A stretch of DNA of 64,000 bases from Candidatus Solibacter sp. (lineage in GTDB: Bacteria > Acidobacteriota > Terriglobia > Bryobacterales > Bryobacteraceae): the NCBI GenBank assembly GCA_013822245.1, contig PNKE01000032.1:1-64000 (forward strand), given 5' to 3'. The position numbers and the translations under genes were made by a program. This document shows, piece by piece, positions 16,495-25,992 of the stretch (positions are counted from its first letter, which is position 1; each line of letters starts with the position of its first letter). The notes beneath the pieces are model-generated. The model was not told where the DNA came from and did not search any database. It worked only from the letters and a program-made list of their open reading frames with translations.

Positions 16495-19400
16495 ATGCGC
16501 AAACTCGCCGAAATCTGCATCCAGCGCCCGGTCTTTGCCACCATGCTCATCCTGGCGCTGGTGGTCGTCGGCCTCAACGGCTACCGCCAGCTCGGCGTTG
16601 ACTACTTCCCCAAGGTCGAATTCCCCTTCGTCAGCGTCACCACCACCCTGCGCGGCGCCAGCCCCGAGGAGGTCGAGTCCCAGGTGTCCAAACCTCTCGA
16701 AGAGGCGCTGAACACCATCAGCGGCATCGACGAACTCAACTCCACCTCCGCCGAGGGCATCTCGCTGATCGTCATCGGCTTCGTCCTTGAAAAGGATTCC
16801 GAGGTCGCCGCCCAGGAGGTCCGCGACAAGATCTCCACCGTCCTCTCCCAACTGCCCCGCGACGCCGACGCTCCCCTGGTCGAAAAACTCGCCTCCGACG
16901 CCTCCCCCGTCCTCAACATCGTCATTTCCAGCCCCCGCGACCTCCGCGAAACCACCAAACTCGTCGACGACCAGCTCAAGAAGAACATCGAATCGCTCAG
17001 CGGCGTCGGCCAGGTCAAATTCGTCGGCGCCCGTAAACGCCAGATCCAGGTCGTCCTCGACCCCGAAAAGCTGTACAGCTACAACCTCAACATCGAACAG
17101 GTCCGCGCCTCGCTCGCCGCCCAGAATATCGAAATCCCCGGCGGCCGCATCGGCCAGGGCAACCGCGAACTCGCCCTCCGCACCATGGGCCGCGTCGAGC
17201 ACCCCCTCGACTTCAGCCGCATCACCGTCGCCACCCTTAACGGCGCACCCGTCCGCATCAGCGACATCGCAGATGTCCGCGACAGCTACGAAGAACCCCG
17301 CAGCATCGCCCGCCTCAACGGCAAACACGCCGTCGTCCTCCAGGTCCGCAAACAGGCCGGCACCAATACCCTCGACGTCATCGCCACCGTCAAGAGCCGC
17401 GTCGGCGAACTCAAAGCCGTCCTCCCGCCCGACTTTGAAATCTCTTACGCCCGCGACCAGAGCGGCTTCATCCAGGCGGCGTTTTCCGCCGTCCAGGAAC
17501 ACCTCGTTCTCGGCGGCATCTTCGCCGGCATCATCGTCCTGCTGTTTATTCGCAACTGGCGATCCACCCTCATCGCCGCCGTCGCCATCCCCACCTCCAT
17601 CATCTCCACCTTCGCCCTGCTCGACTTCATGGGCTTCACCCTCAACCAGATGACCATGCTCGCCCTCACGCTCATGGTCGGCATCGTCATCGACGACGCC
17701 ATCGTTGTCCTCGAAAACATCTTCCGCCACATGGAGGAGAAGGGGATGGACCCGGTGACGGCCGCCAAGGAGGGCGTCAACGAAATCGGCCTCGCCGTCC
17801 TGGCCACCACCCTCTCGCTCGTCATCATCTTCATCCCCATCGCCGTCATGCCCGGCATCGTCGGCCGCTTCATGTCCTCGTTCGGCTACACCGCCGCCTT
17901 CGCCATCATGGTCAGCCTGCTGGTCAGCTTCACCCTGACCCCCATGCTCTGCTCCCGCTTCCTCAGGATCACCCACTCGAGCGGCGGCACCAAGGACAGC
18001 GCCTTTTTCCGCCATACCTCCGCATCCTACCGCAGCATGCTCGAATGGTCGATGTCCCACCGCTGGGTCATCGTCGCCATCAGTATCCTCGTCGTCTCTT
18101 CAACCGCTCCCATGATGATGTTCATGGGCGTCGACTTCCTTCCCGTCGAGGACCAGAGCGAATTCGAAGTCTCGGTCCGCGCCCCCGTCGGCTCCTCTCT
18201 TGATGGCACCGAAGCCGTCCTCGCCAAAATTGAGAAGGACCTCGAAGCCATCCCCGGCGTCCGCGACAAACTCACCCTCATCGGCGCCGACCAGCGCCAG
18301 CAGGTCGACCGCGGCTCCATCCTCGTCTCGCTCGTCGATGTCACCCAGCGCAAACAGTCCCAGCGCGAACTCATGGACATGGCCCGCGACATCCTCGCCA
18401 AGTACACTGACCTCACAATCTCGGTCCAACTGCCCTCGCTCATCCAGGGCAGCGGCGCCAACGTCGATCTCCAGTACTCGCTCCAGGGTCCCGACCTCGA
18501 ACAGCTCGACGTCTATGCCAAACGTCTCACCGCCAGACTCCGCGCCATCCCCGGCGTCGTCGATCTCGAATCCTCCTACGAATCCGGTAAACCCGAAGTC
18601 CGCGTCCGCATCAACCGCGACAAGGCCGCCGACCTCGGCGTCAACGTCGCCCAGGTCGCCAACGCCATGCGCGTCCTGGTCGGCGGCGACGACCAGGTCA
18701 CCACGTACAAAGAGGGCGACGACCGCTACGGCGTCATGCTCCGCGTTCAGGAGCAGTTCCGCAACTCGCCCCTCGCCCTCGAACGCCTCTATATGCCCTC
18801 CTTGACCCTCGGCAACGTCCCCATCTCCAGCGTCGCCACTCTCGAACAGGGCGAGGGCCCCGTCTCCATCGACCGCTGGAACCGCCAGCGCCGCATCCTC
18901 ATCCAGGGCAACATCTCCAAGGGCCAGGCCCTCGGCACCGTCCTCGAAGCCGCCCAGTCCGAAATGTCCGCCATGAACCTGCCCCCCGAAATCAAGCACG
19001 GCCCCATGGGCAAGTCCAAGGAACTCGGCCGCGCCGTCACCAACTTCCTTATTGCCTTCGGCCTCTCCATCATCTTCATGTACATGATCCTGGCCGCCAA
19101 CTACGAGAGCTTCATCGACCCCGTGACAATCCTGCTCTCGCTTCCCCTCTCCATCCCCTTCGCCCTGCTCAGCCTCTTCATCGCCGGCGAGAACTTCTCC
19201 ATCGTCTACACTTCGCTCGGCGTCCTCGTGCTCTTCGGCATTGTGAAGAAAAACTCCATTCTTCAGATCGACCACATCAAGGGACTCCGCCGCGGCGGCA
19301 TGGAACGCCTTCAGGCCATCTATCAGGGCTGCGACGACCGGCTCCGCCCCATTCTCATGACCACCGCCGCGCTGGTCGCCGGCATGATCCCCCTCGCTCT

Positions 19401-19626
19401 CGGCCGCGGCGCCGGCGCAGGCACCCGCCGCACCGTCGCCATCGTCGTCATCGGCGGCCAGACCCTCGCACTCCTGCTGACCCTGCTTGTCACCCCCGTC
19501 GCCTATTCGATTTTTGACGACATCGCCCATTCCCCCCGTTGGGCTAAGCTCGCCCGCGGCTTGTCCTGGGCGTTCAGCCCGCTCCGCCGCGCCCTCGGCG
19601 CCATCACCGGACTGGTCCGTCTCTAG
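16495..19626 (+). CDS. RND efflux permease (HAE1/AcrB-like)
   Basis: 1043 residues, full AcrB-family length. First membrane helix IQRPVFATMLILALVVVGLN, porter domain start YFPKVEFPFVSVTTTLRGASPEEVES, the TM4 proton-relay pair in GIVIDDAIVVLENIFRHME (around residue 400), the repeat of the fold from about residue 520 (HRWVIVAISILVVSS, GVDFLPVEDQSEF) and C-terminal helices with the GIVKKNSILQIDHIK loop. Proton-driven export of drugs, lipids or metabolites; the substrate is not visible. Part of the tetR-adaptor-pump-tolC block. A 973-codon open frame antisense to this region is a composition artefact. Confidence 0.95.
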   Translation: MRKLAEICIQRPVFATMLILALVVVGLNGYRQLGVDYFPKVEFPFVSVTTTLRGASPEEVESQVSKPLEEALNTISGIDELNSTSAEGISLIVIGFVLEKDSEVAAQEVRDKISTVLSQLPRDADAPLVEKLASDASPVLNIVISSPRDLRETTKLVDDQLKKNIESLSGVGQVKFVGARKRQIQVVLDPEKLYSYNLNIEQVRASLAAQNIEIPGGRIGQGNRELALRTMGRVEHPLDFSRITVATLNGAPVRISDIADVRDSYEEPRSIARLNGKHAVVLQVRKQAGTNTLDVIATVKSRVGELKAVLPPDFEISYARDQSGFIQAAFSAVQEHLVLGGIFAGIIVLLFIRNWRSTLIAAVAIPTSIISTFALLDFMGFTLNQMTMLALTLMVGIVIDDAIVVLENIFRHMEEKGMDPVTAAKEGVNEIGLAVLATTLSLVIIFIPIAVMPGIVGRFMSSFGYTAAFAIMVSLLVSFTLTPMLCSRFLRITHSSGGTKDSAFFRHTSASYRSMLEWSMSHRWVIVAISILVVSSTAPMMMFMGVDFLPVEDQSEFEVSVRAPVGSSLDGTEAVLAKIEKDLEAIPGVRDKLTLIGADQRQQVDRGSILVSLVDVTQRKQSQRELMDMARDILAKYTDLTISVQLPSLIQGSGANVDLQYSLQGPDLEQLDVYAKRLTARLRAIPGVVDLESSYESGKPEVRVRINRDKAADLGVNVAQVANAMRVLVGGDDQVTTYKEGDDRYGVMLRVQEQFRNSPLALERLYMPSLTLGNVPISSVATLEQGEGPVSIDRWNRQRRILIQGNISKGQALGTVLEAAQSEMSAMNLPPEIKHGPMGKSKELGRAVTNFLIAFGLSIIFMYMILAANYESFIDPVTILLSLPLSIPFALLSLFIAGENFSIVYTSLGVLVLFGIVKKNSILQIDHIKGLRRGGMERLQAIYQGCDDRLRPILMTTAALVAGMIPLALGRGAGAGTRRTVAIVVIGGQTLALLLTLLVTPVAYSIFDDIAHSPRWAKLARGLSWAFSPLRRALGAITGLVRL

Positions 19627-19662
19627 CCATTCATGCACCCCGCAGGTATTAAAAGGATGAGT

Positions 19663-21345
19663 ATGAATCTCAGGATTGTAGCGGCTCTGCTGATGAGCCT
19701 CCCGGCCCTCGCCCAGCCCCCAGGAATCGAACAGGCCGCCCCCGTGCACATGGGCGGCATCGACCAGGCCGCTCGCGTCGGCGTAGGCAGTGTCGAGGTC
19801 CGTCTCACGCTCGACCTCGCCCTGGAACTCGCGCTCAAGAACAACCTCGCCATCGAAGTCGATCGCACACAACTCGACGCCGCCGCCCAGTCCCTCACCG
19901 GAGCCAAGGGCGCTTTCGATACCGTCACCCTCTGGCAGCCCTCTGTCAGCGACATGACCACCCCCACCACCAACACCCTGTTCGCCCCGGACGGCAAGCT
20001 CAAGGATAAGGCCGTCAACTGGAACATGGGCCTCCGCCAGAAGACCCCCTGGAACGGCGTCTCCCTCAACGTCGCCTTCGACAACTCCCGCCAGACCACC
20101 ACCAACGTCATTACCGCCCTGAACCCCTTCTACACCTCGCGCCTCTCCGCCGCCATCTCCGCACCCCTCTGGCGCGGCCGCCGCATCGACCGCGACCGCG
20201 CCGAAATCCGCATCCGCTCCAAGGCCGTCGAACAGTCCCGCGCCGATTTCGAAACCCGCGTCGTCGACGTCATCACCATCGCCCAGTCCGCCTATTGGGA
20301 CCTCGCCGCCACCCGTGAGGACGCCAAGGTCGCAGCCATGGCCGTCAACCTCGCCCAGGAACAGCTCGGCCGCACCCGCCGCGCCATCGAAGCCGGCGTC
20401 CTCGCCCCCGTCGAGATGGCCGCTTCCGAAGCCGAACTCCAGCGCCGCGTCGATACCTATGTCACCGCCGTCGGAGCCGTCACCGTCACCGAAAACATGC
20501 TGAAAAACGTCATCGCCGGCGGCCGCAGCGATGAGATCTGGGGCAAGCGCGTCATCCCGGCCGACACCCGCCCGCTCGACATTCCAGATACCGACGTGAT
20601 CGCCGGCATGTCCAGCGCCATCGCCAGGCGCCCCGAACTGCGCTCTCTCGACTTGCAGAAAGCCCAGGCCGAAGTCCAGAAGTCGCTCGCCTCGGATTCC
20701 ACCAGGCCCACCGTCAGCCTCACCGGCTCTTACTCTGTCGCCGGTCTCGCCGGCGCACAGGCCACCACCGCCAGCCCTTTCACCTCCCTGTTCGGTTCCA
20801 TCACCGACCGCCTCAATACGCTCTCCGGCCTCCAGGGTCTGACTCCCCTGCCAGCGGCCACCGGCGGTGGTCTCCCGGCCTCGCTCGTCGGCGGCTACGG
20901 AGCCTCTCTGTCGAACCTCATCTCAGGCGACTTCCCCACCCTCCAGGCCGGCCTGCTGATCGAATGGAGCCCCCGCAACCGTACCGCTGAAGCCGCCCTC
21001 GCCCAGGCCGGTCTCGTCGAGCGCCGCCTCAACATCGTCAGGCGCCAGCTTGAACAGGCCATCGAAGCCGAAGTCCGAAACTCGCTTCAAGGCCTCGCCA
21101 CCGCCCGCCAGCGCATCCAGGCCGCCCAGGCCTCCGAACGCGCCGCCCAGGAGAAACTCGATAGCGAAATCCGCCTCTTCCAGACCGGCGAATCGACAAA
21201 CTTCCTCGTCCTCACCCGCCAGAACGAGTTGATCGACTCCAAACGCCGCGCCGTCACCGCCACCCTGCTGTTGAACCGCACCGTCGCCCAGGCCCAGAAA
21301 GCCCTCGGCACCGCCCTCTCCTCCCACAACATCAAACTCGATTAG
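19663..21345 (+). CDS. TolC-family outer-membrane efflux protein
   Basis: 560 residues. Signal peptide MNLRIVAALLMSLPALAQ, then two TolC repeats each with long coiled-coil helices and the LTLDLALELALKNNLAI motif. AQSAYWDLAATREDAKVAAM and EVRNSLQGLATARQRIQAAQ are typical helices; QTGESTNFLVLTRQNELID marks the conserved end of repeat 2. A Gly/Ala-rich 70-residue segment (about 360-430) interrupts repeat 2. Start at 19663 is preferred because AAAAGG lies 6 nt upstream; two earlier Met codons exist. Completes the tripartite pump with the two genes upstream. Confidence 0.9.
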   Translation: MNLRIVAALLMSLPALAQPPGIEQAAPVHMGGIDQAARVGVGSVEVRLTLDLALELALKNNLAIEVDRTQLDAAAQSLTGAKGAFDTVTLWQPSVSDMTTPTTNTLFAPDGKLKDKAVNWNMGLRQKTPWNGVSLNVAFDNSRQTTTNVITALNPFYTSRLSAAISAPLWRGRRIDRDRAEIRIRSKAVEQSRADFETRVVDVITIAQSAYWDLAATREDAKVAAMAVNLAQEQLGRTRRAIEAGVLAPVEMAASEAELQRRVDTYVTAVGAVTVTENMLKNVIAGGRSDEIWGKRVIPADTRPLDIPDTDVIAGMSSAIARRPELRSLDLQKAQAEVQKSLASDSTRPTVSLTGSYSVAGLAGAQATTASPFTSLFGSITDRLNTLSGLQGLTPLPAATGGGLPASLVGGYGASLSNLISGDFPTLQAGLLIEWSPRNRTAEAALAQAGLVERRLNIVRRQLEQAIEAEVRNSLQGLATARQRIQAAQASERAAQEKLDSEIRLFQTGESTNFLVLTRQNELIDSKRRAVTATLLLNRTVAQAQKALGTALSSHNIKLD

Positions 21346-21353
21346 CTGTCGCG

Positions 21354-23786
21354 CTACTTCCTCACCGCCAGCACCCCGTTGCCCGGCCCCAACTCCACCC
21401 GCTGCGGATGCCTCGGCAGCGTCACCTTCACCGACGCCCCGTCCCCGGACGTCCTGATCCACCTCACGACCGGCGTCTTCGCCCCCGCCGGCCAGATCTC
21501 CACCGGCACGTCGATGCTGAAGTCCTCGCCAACCCCCGTCTGGTTCACCGTCACCGTCAACTGCACCTTCGGCGCCTTGCCCGACACCGCCGTCTTCAGT
21601 TCCAACGTCGGAATCCCCGTCGAATACACCCAGGTGTCGAAAAACCCCTCCAGCTTCGCGTCCGGCAGATCCTTCGGCGAAAACTCCGCCGCCAGCTCAC
21701 GGAACTGGTCCGTGCTCACCACTCTGGACGCATACCGCTTACGCAATTCGCCCAGCATCGCCAAAAACGCCTGGTCGCCCATCCGCCGCCTCAGCATATG
21801 CACGATCCACGACCCCTTATCGTAGGTGATCACCCGATACGGGTCGATCCCCGTTTCCGACCTCAACCGCACCCCCCACGTGATCGGGCCCGCCTCCTCC
21901 ACCGTCTTGCCCTCATGCTGCGCCCGTAACGCCCGCAGCCCCTCATCCAGCACCTGATCGGCCGCCTTCGCCCCCTTCCTCCTCTCCAGCACCATGATCG
22001 CGCTATAGTTCGCCAGCGCTTCGCTGATCCACTCGTCGTGGTAGGTCGCCGCCCCCACCAGATTGCCCCACCACTGGTGCGATGCCTCGTGCGCCGACAG
22101 GATTTCGGAATAGAACAACCTCAGCGTGCTGCTTCTCACTGCTTCCGGCCGGTCCTTCTCGTCCAAGAACGCCAGCGTCGACAAATACAGCAGCCCTGGA
22201 AATCCCTGCCCGAAATTGCCCGGTATCGGCGATACCGTCAACGTATTCAACGGCGGCGGTCCAAAGTGCATCGCATACCATTCAAGCGCCGCCGAGATCT
22301 CCGATGCCAGAGCCTCCGACCTCGCCTGCGGATTCGGCGGCGGCGGCGGTGTGATCGTGATCAACTCGACCGGGCGCCGCGTTCCCCCCCTCACCGCCCA
22401 TGCCGGCGGCAGCATGATCACCTGCGGAACCCGCTGCACCAACGCCGACTCCGCCGAACGGTTCGAATACACCGTCACCGTCATCCCCGCCCGCTTCACC
22501 GTGATCTTCTCGTAATCGCCTATGTTGAATCCCGCCATCCGGATCGGCGCCGGCGTCCGCCACCTCACCGTCCGCGTCTCGCCCTCTTCCTTGTCCTCCA
22601 CCTGATCCCCAGCCGCCACCGCAGTCAGATGCTTCGGCAGCCTGAACGTCAGATCGTACACCGAATGCCCCGCCTCCCTCGCCGGATACCAGTTCACCCG
22701 CGACGCCACGAAAAATACGTTGTTGCCCGCCGGCAGGATCACCTTGCCCCGGTGCCGGAACTCCATCTTGTACGTCCGGCCCGCCTCCATCGGGTCCTTC
22801 AGCACGATCAGAAACTGCTCATTGCTGCGGTGGCCCATCAGCCGCGACCTCATCGCGTCGCGCCTGAATACCTCCACCGGCGCCCCGTCCACGCTCACCG
22901 ACAGTATCTCCATCGCCGGCGCAATCTCAAACGTCAGCGCGCCCTTCACCGCCTGCTCCGGCCTGAAATCCGCCGCCGTCGTGCATGTCATTGAAAAATC
23001 GGGATCAATCACCGAATCGATCCGGTAGTTGCTCAGGCTGCCCACCGCGCCAGGCGCGCTCTGCCGCCTGCGCGATGCCCTCGTCTCGAAACTCGCCCAG
23101 ACGTTGAACCCCGCCCCCTGCGGCGAACTCGTCACCTGCCCCACCACGATCTGCTCCTTGTTCGCCGGGTCGAACAGCAGATCGAAGTTGCCAAGCGCCG
23201 TCCCGGATAACGCGGCGTACAGGAATCCCGTCGCCGGATTGTCGGCCAGAAGGTCCTGCACCATCCTCACCTGGAAACTCGACCCGATGTTCCGCATCAC
23301 GCTGTTCATCCGCGATCCCAGCAGCAGCCCCATGTCCGGATACGGCTTGCTCGCCGGGCTCTCCAGCACCGCCGCCAGCATCTCCTCCGCCGAGCCATCC
23401 GTCGATATGAATACCGCCTCCTTCACCCGTTCGTTCAGGATCGGCGACTTCGTGTACCGCGCCAGCGACGCCCTCTCTCCCTGGTCCGGCGGACGCACCA
23501 GCACCTCCGCATGGTCGCCCGTCTCCGTCGCGTGATACACCACGAAGATCCGCCGCCCACCCACCGGCTTCGCGAATGCCAGAAATCCGTCGTGCAGGTA
23601 GATGCTGAGATCGTCCTTGCGCAATTGCAGGTCGCGCACCCGGTAGCTCGCCTGCGGGTCGAGTTCTATCTCCCTAAACTGCCCCGCCAGTTCCGCCGCG
23701 GTCCGCGCCTCCGCCGGCGCCGCCACGGAAATCAGCGCCAGCGCCGCCGCGCCGCAACGCAATTTGAGTCTGCCCTCTCTGCTCAT
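21354..23786 (-). CDS. M1-like (gluzincin) secreted metallopeptidase
   Basis: 810 residues. Signal peptide (AALALISVAAPAEA), a long N-terminal beta region (about 30-470) and a gluzincin domain with H566-E-A-S-H570 followed by WWGN and the third zinc ligand E589 in DEWISEALANY, spaced 18 residues as in M1 peptidases. The exopeptidase motif GxMEN that normally precedes the zinc site is not present; the equivalent region reads FGQGFPGLLYLS. So it may be an M1-like protein with altered specificity. C-terminal domain about 690-810 resembles the beta-sandwich after the catalytic domain. It is convergent with the TolC gene (8 bp between stops). GGAGG precedes the ATG. Confidence 0.85.
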   Translation of the reverse strand: MSREGRLKLRCGAAALALISVAAPAEARTAAELAGQFREIELDPQASYRVRDLQLRKDDLSIYLHDGFLAFAKPVGGRRIFVVYHATETGDHAEVLVRPPDQGERASLARYTKSPILNERVKEAVFISTDGSAEEMLAAVLESPASKPYPDMGLLLGSRMNSVMRNIGSSFQVRMVQDLLADNPATGFLYAALSGTALGNFDLLFDPANKEQIVVGQVTSSPQGAGFNVWASFETRASRRRQSAPGAVGSLSNYRIDSVIDPDFSMTCTTAADFRPEQAVKGALTFEIAPAMEILSVSVDGAPVEVFRRDAMRSRLMGHRSNEQFLIVLKDPMEAGRTYKMEFRHRGKVILPAGNNVFFVASRVNWYPAREAGHSVYDLTFRLPKHLTAVAAGDQVEDKEEGETRTVRWRTPAPIRMAGFNIGDYEKITVKRAGMTVTVYSNRSAESALVQRVPQVIMLPPAWAVRGGTRRPVELITITPPPPPNPQARSEALASEISAALEWYAMHFGPPPLNTLTVSPIPGNFGQGFPGLLYLSTLAFLDEKDRPEAVRSSTLRLFYSEILSAHEASHQWWGNLVGAATYHDEWISEALANYSAIMVLERRKGAKAADQVLDEGLRALRAQHEGKTVEEAGPITWGVRLRSETGIDPYRVITYDKGSWIVHMLRRRMGDQAFLAMLGELRKRYASRVVSTDQFRELAAEFSPKDLPDAKLEGFFDTWVYSTGIPTLELKTAVSGKAPKVQLTVTVNQTGVGEDFSIDVPVEIWPAGAKTPVVRWIRTSGDGASVKVTLPRHPQRVELGPGNGVLAVRK

Positions 23787-23840
23787 CCGGCCTCCAGCCG
23801 CCCTGGATTCGCGCCGCCGTCCCGCCCACGCCGTTTCCCG

Positions 23841-24344
23841 CTAGATGAACATCTCGTCGTCGTGCGTCGCCCGCTCCACGCTCGGCCGCCGGTTGAACAG
23901 AAACGTCTGAAACGCCGTCCGTATCCCCGCCAATACCCCCGTCACTTCTCTCACCGGCGTCATCACGCCCCTATGCACCACCCCCACAACGTCATGCACC
24001 CGCGACATCGTGTCGTCTATCACCAGTTCCAGCCGCTCCGCCTGCACCCGCATCCGTTCGGTGAACTCATCCCGAGCCGCCGTGAACGCGTCCAGGTTCT
24101 GCTTTGAACTGTCCAGCACCCCATGCGCCTTCGCGCTCAGCTCCTCGATCTGCGTCAGCGCGTGCGCGAGCGTCTTCTGCGCCTGCTCCATCGTCTCGGC
24201 CGCTTTGGGGATCAGAGGCCGGATCTCGGCCTCCATCCGCCGAACGGACTTGTACAGCCCAAGCGAAGCCAGCGCCTGCATCAGCAGCGCCACACTGGAA
24301 ATCGCCACAGCGATCGCCATCAGGAGGAATGTATTCTGATCCAT
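23841..24344 (-). CDS. Membrane-anchored coiled-coil protein (DUF948-like)
   Basis: 167 residues. One N-terminal membrane helix (LLMAIAVAISSVALLMQALASLGL) followed by a long helical region rich in A, E, Q (RRMEAEIRPLIPKAAETMEQ, AHALTQIEELSAKAHGVLD, ERMRVQAERLELVIDDTMSR), then a short tail FNRRPSVERATHDDEMFI. The pattern is that of DUF948-type proteins that accompany YtxH-type proteins; the YtxH gene follows upstream on the same strand (start 24687). Function unknown; a cell-envelope stress role is often suggested for the family. Confidence 0.7.
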   Translation of the reverse strand: MDQNTFLLMAIAVAISSVALLMQALASLGLYKSVRRMEAEIRPLIPKAAETMEQAQKTLAHALTQIEELSAKAHGVLDSSKQNLDAFTAARDEFTERMRVQAERLELVIDDTMSRVHDVVGVVHRGVMTPVREVTGVLAGIRTAFQTFLFNRRPSVERATHDDEMFI

Positions 24345-24363
24345 GCCCGCCCCGGTTTACCCG

Positions 24364-24687
24364 CTACACGCCTTCAACATAGGCCGACGGATCGGCTCCC
24401 GGCTCGCTCTTGCCCGCCGTCTCGCGGTAGGCCTGCTTGCCCGCCTCAACGGCTGCCGCCACCTGGTCCTTCTGCTTCACCACCGCCTGCTTGCCCTTCT
24501 CCAGCAGTTCCGAAGCCGACTCCTTCCACTCTCCCGACCGGCGGTTGATGAACTCCTTGCCCTCTTCCGCCTTCGACTTCAACAACTGCCGCGTCTCTTC
24601 TCCCGACTTCGGCGCAAACAGTATCCCAACTGCCACCCCCACGCCCAGGCCCAACAGAAAATAGGGAATCCGACGATCTTCGTCCAT
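24364..24687 (-). CDS. YtxH-domain small membrane protein
   Basis: 107 residues. A Gly-rich membrane helix PYFLLGLGVGVAVGILFAP is followed by KSGEETRQLLKSKAEEGKEF, the YtxH signature, then a charged helical region. The start at 24687 has AGGAG upstream; a longer frame to 24792 adds no family sequence and overlaps recX on the other strand. The DUF948-like gene follows downstream 19 bp after the stop, a common pairing. Likely stress-linked; no enzymatic role visible. Confidence 0.8.
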   Translation of the reverse strand: MDEDRRIPYFLLGLGVGVAVGILFAPKSGEETRQLLKSKAEEGKEFINRRSGEWKESASELLEKGKQAVVKQKDQVAAAVEAGKQAYRETAGKSEPGADPSAYVEGV

Positions 24688-24769
24688 GAAAGCTCCTCTC
24701 CGCAGAACGTCCAACGCCTTGCAGTTCCCAGTGTAACCCAGCAGAATCAATGGAGAGCCGTAAACATCG

Positions 24770-25303
24770 ATGGCCCTCAAGTCCACCCCCAAACTCGATG
24801 CCGCCCGATTGAAGGACTACGCCGCCCGCCTGCTCGCCTCACGCCCCCTCACCGCCTCGGAACTCCGCCGCAAACTCCGCGCCAAAGCCGCCCGCCCCGC
24901 CGACGTCGACCCCCTCATCGTAGCCCTCCGCGGCTATGGCGTCATTGACGACACCCGTCTCGCCTCCAACTTCGCCCAAACCCGCGCCGACAGCGGCTCC
25001 ATGGGCAGCCGCAAAGCCCTGGCTCAACTCCGCGCCAAGGGCGTCTCCTCCGCCACCGCCCAATCCGCCGTCGATGAAGCCTACCTGGGCCGCGACGAAA
25101 CCCAGATGGTCTCGGATTACCTCGCCCGCAAGTTCCGCACAAAAAACCTCGCCGAACTTCTCGCCGAACCCGCCAAACTCGCTTCCGTCTACCGCCGCCT
25201 CCGCACCGCCGGCTTCTCCTCCTCAGCCTCCATCCGCGCCCTCAAACAATTCGCCGCCCAAGCCGCGGCCCTCGACGACATGCCCGAGGAAACCCAGGAA
25301 TAG
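24770..25303 (+). CDS. recX: Regulatory protein RecX
   Basis: 177 residues of three-helix repeats. Typical RecX elements are visible: RLKDYAARLLASRPLTASEL, RRKLRAKAARPADVDPLI, LRGYGVIDDTRLASNFAQTR, RKALAQLRAKGVSSATAQSA, and RRLRTAGFSSSASIRAL. It binds and modulates RecA filaments. It is not next to recA; the only recA sequence in the window is the 3' fragment at 289-540. Divergent from the YtxH gene with 82 bp between starts. Confidence 0.88.
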   Translation: MALKSTPKLDAARLKDYAARLLASRPLTASELRRKLRAKAARPADVDPLIVALRGYGVIDDTRLASNFAQTRADSGSMGSRKALAQLRAKGVSSATAQSAVDEAYLGRDETQMVSDYLARKFRTKNLAELLAEPAKLASVYRRLRTAGFSSSASIRALKQFAAQAAALDDMPEETQE

Positions 25304-25306
25304 CCG

Positions 25307-25456
25307 CTACTCCACCGCCTTCCGGATCGCCGCCCGCGCCACCGGAGCCATCAACGCATACCCTTTCGCGTCCGGATGCAGCCCGTCGCCCGAAGTCCCC
25401 GCCTTCAGCCAGCCCTTCCCATTCACCTTCGCCGCATAATAGTCCGCCACGACCCA
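25307..25456 (-). pseudogene. 3' fragment of an SGNH/GDSL hydrolase
   Basis: The minus strand ending at TAG 25307-25309 reads WVVADYYAAKVNGKGWLKAG followed by TSGDGLHPDAKGYALMAPVA. The DGLHPDAKGY block is the catalytic Asp-x-x-His (block V) of SGNH hydrolases, followed by the usual last helix. Homology stops at about 25456, where sequence preceding an IS4-like remnant begins; the catalytic Ser region is gone. A gene cut by an insertion. Confidence 0.65.
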
Positions 25457-25772
25457 CTGACGTGCAAATCAGGTTTCGGCAACGCGCGGGAGGTGTAACT
25501 GTCCGGCGGGGCTTCCTCTCTGGCCGGTTGGCTCAGGCTTCCGCTGGAAACTGAGACCGCCCACTCAAGGAGTCCCCGCCATGAATCGACTGTCCGGCAC
25601 TTTCAGCCAGCTCTTGCGGTTCTTCCCGCGCCTCGAGTTTGAGACCCTCGCCCGCTGCCAGACCGAGGCCGCCGCCCGCACCAGACACAAGTTCCTCTTC
25701 AATCACAAACTGCTCAGCCTCGACTCGACCCCTGTCGAGTTGTGCGCCGGGACCTTCGACTGGGCGCGCTGA
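25457..25772 (+). mobile_element. IS4-family insertion remnant with internally deleted transposase
   Basis: The frame 25581-25772 starts MNRLSGTFSQLLRFFPRLEF, typical of the N-terminus of IS4-type transposases, and jumps to KLLSLDSTPVELCAGTFDWA, which matches the catalytic LDST/DATxxDLC..LFxWA segment normally about 100 residues further on. So most of the N-terminal half and everything after the motif is deleted. The left end of the element may be the CTGACGTGCAAATCAG stretch just after 25456, where the hydrolase fragment ends. No right end seen. Confidence 0.6.
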
Positions 25773-25811
25773 AACCTCATCTGGCGGGAGTTTGCTCGTG
25801 GAACGCAATTG

Positions 25812-25992
25812 ATGACGGAACCGGCGGCGTAACTGCCTCTCCGGGCGGCGAGAAGCGTTGGACCCTGTTTGGGCGATCGGCCGGTACCTGGTGGTGGTGT
25901 TCACCATCCGGGACAGGAACTTCCGCGCCGTCGCGGCGTACACGATGAACCAGGCGGAAAGGTGGGTCCATGCCCAGCAAATCGAAAGCTGA
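25812..25992 (+). pseudogene. Broken toxin gene of a BrnT-like toxin-antitoxin pair
   Basis: Two frames together give a BrnT-like C-terminal half: SPGGEKRWTLFGRSA in one frame, then GRYLVVVFTIRDRNFRAVAA and YTMNQAERWVHAQQIES in another, with a frameshift at about 25880; stop TGA at 25990-25992. The core RYLVVVFTIRD...AYTMNQ.E resembles BrnT-type toxins. In-frame stops upstream (25810-25815) and missing N-terminus show it is dead. It overlaps the antitoxin start by about 20 bp, the usual arrangement of such pairs. Confidence 0.6.

Noticed and set aside
15139-18060. 973-codon open frame antisense to the RND adaptor and pump
   Set aside because: Runs opposite to clear adaptor and pump genes; residues are mostly D, G, E, A, as expected when a GC-biased third position is read in reverse. 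No domain.
18100-19872. 590-codon frame antisense to the RND pump and tolC start
   Set aside because: No domain, acid/Gly-rich composition typical of the shadow frame.
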